This document shows, piece after piece, positions 61,937 through 64,000 of a stretch of DNA of 64,000 nucleotides. A model generated the notes under the pieces. The model was not told where the DNA came from. It saw nothing but the letters and a program-made list of their open reading frames with translations, and did not search any database. The DNA comes from Caulobacter sp. (GTDB taxonomy: Bacteria; Pseudomonadota; Alphaproteobacteria; Caulobacterales; Caulobacteraceae). The stretch's first letter is position 1; every line of letters starts with the position of its first letter. The stretch lies in NCBI GenBank assembly GCA_021741355.1, contig JAIOXZ010000004.1, forward strand, positions 62,001-126,000, written 5' to 3'. The position numbers and the translations under genes were made by a program.

Positions 61937-63399
61937 CGGCCAGTCTCCGCCAGCCAGGCCTTCAGCGGCGCAAGCTGGCGTTCGTAGTGGCGGCTTCGGC
62001 CGGAGGCGCGCTGATAGAGCGGCTCGCGCACCTGCCAGACGCTGGCGGTCTTCACGGCGTTGTCGAGCTGGTGGAACGCCAGGCAGTTGTCGTCCCAGTC
62101 CAGGCCCAGCGCGCCCAGCAGGGGCTCGAGCTGAGCCCTGGGGTCTGCGACGAAGGCGTCGTAGTCGAAGTCGATCACATCGTCAGGATACAGCGCTTTC
62201 CAGTGCGCCATCAGCCGCTGCTGCTGGCGCAGGTAGTGGCCGATGTCCATCAGGTCGAGCGCGTAGGCCATGCCGTGGTCGAGGTGCAGGAAGAACACCG
62301 ACAGGGCGTTGTCCAGCGGGTCGCGCACGGTGTTGATGATCTTCGCATCGGGGAACAGCCGCTTGATCAGCCCGACATGCTGCCAGTTGTCCGGCCGCTT
62401 GTCGGTCAGCAGGTCGGCCTCGGGGAAGGTGGCGGCCAGGGTGTCCAGGTACTGCCGCGCCAGGGCGTCCAGCCGTTCCGGCGGGGTGGCGGCGAAGCTG
62501 CGCGGATACGGTGACAGGGCCGTGCGGACCATGGCCGGCAGCAGGTCCAGCTCGCCGCCCGCCGTCACGCGCCGGTGGCTGGCCAGCACCTGTTCCAGCA
62601 GGGTCGAGCCGGACCGGAACATGCCGCAGATGAAGACCGGCGGCGATCGCACGCCCTCCTGCGGTTGCCCAAGCCAGGGTTCGGGAAAGGCCGCGATCAG
62701 GGCGTCGACCTGCGCTTCCTGGGCGGCGTGGTCGTACCGGCCGCGACCCGGTCCGGCAGCGACCCGGCTGGCATGATTGGCGGCGGCGTAGGCCTCGAAC
62801 GCCGCATCATGCTCGCCCGCGCCGTCCAGCGCCCGGCCCAGTCCGAAGCCCAGCGCGGCCCGGTCCGCCGGCGACAGGTCCGGGCGGCCCAGCGCCTGCC
62901 GCAGCCGGGCGATCATCGGATCATCGGGCCGGCTGACGATCGAGACGCCCGCCGCCCGCGCCAGGGCGTCGGGGTTTCCCGGGTCCAGCGCCAGGATGCG
63001 CTCATAGACCGCCAGGGCGTCGGCGCGCCGTCCACGATCCTCATGCAGGTTGCCGAGATTGAGCAGGGCAGGGACGTAACGGGGATTGCGCGCCAGGGCG
63101 GCAGTGAGTTCGGTCTCGGCCTCCGCCTCCCGCCGCAGGTCGTCCGACAGGATGACGGCCCGATTGAGGTGGACCTCCTCCGGCTCGCTTATCCCGCGAT
63201 CCAGGGCCTGTTTGTAGGACGCCAGGGCGGCGTCCGGCCGGCCGGCCTTGCGCTGCAGCAGCGCCAGATTGAACCAGCTGTCGGCCAGGTAGGGCGCGCG
63301 GGCGAGCAACCGCTCATAGGCCGCCAGCGCCTCCATCGTCCGCCCGGCGCGACGCAACTGGGCGGCCTGACCGAGCAGGGATTCTATGCTTTCCGACAT
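61933..63399 (-). CDS. TPR-repeat sulfotransferase
   Basis: This 488-residue protein has tetratricopeptide repeats in the N-terminal half (for example NPRYVPALLNLGNLHEDRGR, ADALAVYERILALDPGNPDALA) and a C-terminal sulfotransferase domain. The PAPS 5'-phosphosulfate loop is FICGMFRSGSTLLEQVL and the 3'-phosphate region is INTVRDPLDNALSVFF. It is a cytosolic enzyme of the TPR-sulfotransferase class common in Caulobacterales and relatives; the acceptor is unknown. It is coupled to the CoA-transferase gene downstream. Confidence 0.88.
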   Translation of the reverse strand: MSESIESLLGQAAQLRRAGRTMEALAAYERLLARAPYLADSWFNLALLQRKAGRPDAALASYKQALDRGISEPEEVHLNRAVILSDDLRREAEAETELTAALARNPRYVPALLNLGNLHEDRGRRADALAVYERILALDPGNPDALARAAGVSIVSRPDDPMIARLRQALGRPDLSPADRAALGFGLGRALDGAGEHDAAFEAYAAANHASRVAAGPGRGRYDHAAQEAQVDALIAAFPEPWLGQPQEGVRSPPVFICGMFRSGSTLLEQVLASHRRVTAGGELDLLPAMVRTALSPYPRSFAATPPERLDALARQYLDTLAATFPEADLLTDKRPDNWQHVGLIKRLFPDAKIINTVRDPLDNALSVFFLHLDHGMAYALDLMDIGHYLRQQQRLMAHWKALYPDDVIDFDYDAFVADPRAQLEPLLGALGLDWDDNCLAFHQLDNAVKTASVWQVREPLYQRASGRSRHYERQLAPLKAWLAETGR

Positions 63400-63541
63400 C
63401 TCGCCATTGAACGGCCAGTCGGCGGGCGGCTCAAGGGACCTTCAGCCGCCCGCCGCCGATGAGCGGCCAAAAGGTCGCGGCCGAAGCCGTTGTCGCGCCT
63501 CGGCGGCCTGCTACAAATCGGGCCGAGCAGGGGGATTTTGT

Positions 63542-64000
63542 ATGACTCGTTGGTTCCGGTCGGCCGTCAGCGCGACGGCCCTGTTGGCGTTCTCGACCCA
63601 GGCCATGGCCCAGGCCGCCGCCCCGGCCGCGCCGCCGGAAAAGCTGGGCTCGGTCTACGTCCAGTGCGACGGCCAGCCGGCCGGCCTGTCGGGCGCCGAA
63701 CTGGCCGGACTGCTGTTCCTGATCACCGCCACGGGCGGGGTCGTGGGCGGCCTCGTCGGCGCGCCGGAAACCGCTGACGACGGCAAGAAGGCCAAGGCCG
63801 AGGCCGGCGTCGCCGCCTGTACGGCGGCCCTCGCCGAGGAAAAGGAAGAACTGCGCCGGGTCCAGCTGACCCTCGCCCGCGGAATCCATCAGATCGAGGC
63901 GAAGAACTACGAGGCGGCCCTGGCCGACATGCGGTCGATCCCCGCCGTGGCCGCGGTGAAGTCGCAGGAGCGCGGCTTCCAGCGCAGCCTGGGTCTGTCG
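63542..64000 (+). CDS. Secreted hypothetical protein, 3' partial
   Basis: The frame starts at ATG 63542 and is still open at the window end (153 codons visible). A classical signal peptide is seen (RWFRSAVSATALLAFSTQAMAQA, cut likely after AMA). The mature part has a hydrophobic glycine-rich stretch (LLFLITATGGVVGGLVG), two cysteines (VQCDG, AACTAA) and then an Ala/Glu-rich helical region (ALAEEKEELRRVQLTLARGIHQIEAKNYEAALADM) that resembles a TPR beginning. No family recognised. It reads away from the sulfotransferase gene. Confidence 0.75.
   Translation, partial: MTRWFRSAVSATALLAFSTQAMAQAAAPAAPPEKLGSVYVQCDGQPAGLSGAELAGLLFLITATGGVVGGLVGAPETADDGKKAKAEAGVAACTAALAEEKEELRRVQLTLARGIHQIEAKNYEAALADMRSIPAVAAVKSQERGFQRSLGLS

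Overview
The window is high-GC DNA from an alphaproteobacterium. A Caulobacterales or Sphingomonadales relative is an inference from gene style, not proven. Genes are tightly packed and many neighbours overlap by 4 nt (ATGA or GTGA), a sign of translational coupling. I recognised no rRNA, tRNA or CRISPR array. All calls come from reading the sequence; no database search was run.

Region 1 (1-9.0 kb) is efflux. A DevBCA-type ABC exporter (adaptor cut by the window edge, FtsX-like permease, ATPase) is followed by an epoxide-hydrolase-like gene. A minus-strand TetR / lipoprotein adaptor / RND pump operon comes next, with a near-palindromic putative operator in front of the TetR gene.

Region 2 (9.0-31.6 kb) looks like a low-oxygen catabolic and respiratory block. 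It holds: (a) a [2Fe-2S] ferredoxin, a ferritin-fold diiron protein and a PAS-only protein; (b) an acyl-CoA dehydrogenase / thiolase / acyl-CoA ligase / nitroreductase / 8Fe ferredoxin operon; (c) a Crp/Fnr-family regulator with an FNR-type recognition helix but no iron-sulfur cysteines; (d) a complete type II DMSO-reductase-family molybdoenzyme in the order alpha-beta-gamma-delta, the order of ethylbenzene dehydrogenase, with a divergent TetR and a DUF2478 protein; (e) a PLP decarboxylase; (f) ubiT-ubiU-ubiV, the O2-independent ubiquinone hydroxylation genes, with exact cysteine spacing; and (g) a TPP enzyme. FNR/FixK-type boxes (TTGA-N6-TCAA class) lie upstream of (a), (b), (c) and probably (e)/(f), so the block may be one regulon. 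The likely logic is O2-independent hydroxylation of an unactivated substrate, CoA activation and beta-oxidation, with electrons passed to ubiquinone made without O2.

Region 3 (31.7-40.1 kb) is a deoxynucleoside salvage operon (deoB, deoD-type PNP, deoC, two-domain aldehyde dehydrogenase, deoA, cdd), then a convergent TAT-type M19 dipeptidase.

Region 4 (40.2-43.8 kb) has a decayed ParB C-terminus, then an ArsR-rhodanese fusion divergent from a persulfide-dioxygenase-like hydrolase, an MFS transporter and a DsrE protein, i.e. reactive-sulfur handling with a 15-bp inverted-repeat operator.

Region 5 (about 43.8-59.5 kb) is an integrative mobilizable island next to dusA. It has DUF736, an RP4-like oriT, MobC and MobA relaxase, a ParA/ribbon-helix-helix partition pair with surrounding palindromes, an AlpA-like regulator and a tyrosine integrase abutting the 5' end of dusA. 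Between the mobilization and partition modules is defence-like cargo: a PIN (DUF4935-like) pair, a 1101-residue NERD-STAND NTPase, and an operon encoding a winged-helix-like protein, a PIN ribonuclease and an Mrr-like nuclease, followed by a second nuclease-like protein, with a divergent HTH antitoxin-like gene.

Region 6 (59.5-64 kb) is probably core chromosome: dusA, a CaiB/BaiF CoA-transferase, a TPR-sulfotransferase and a secreted protein cut by the window end.
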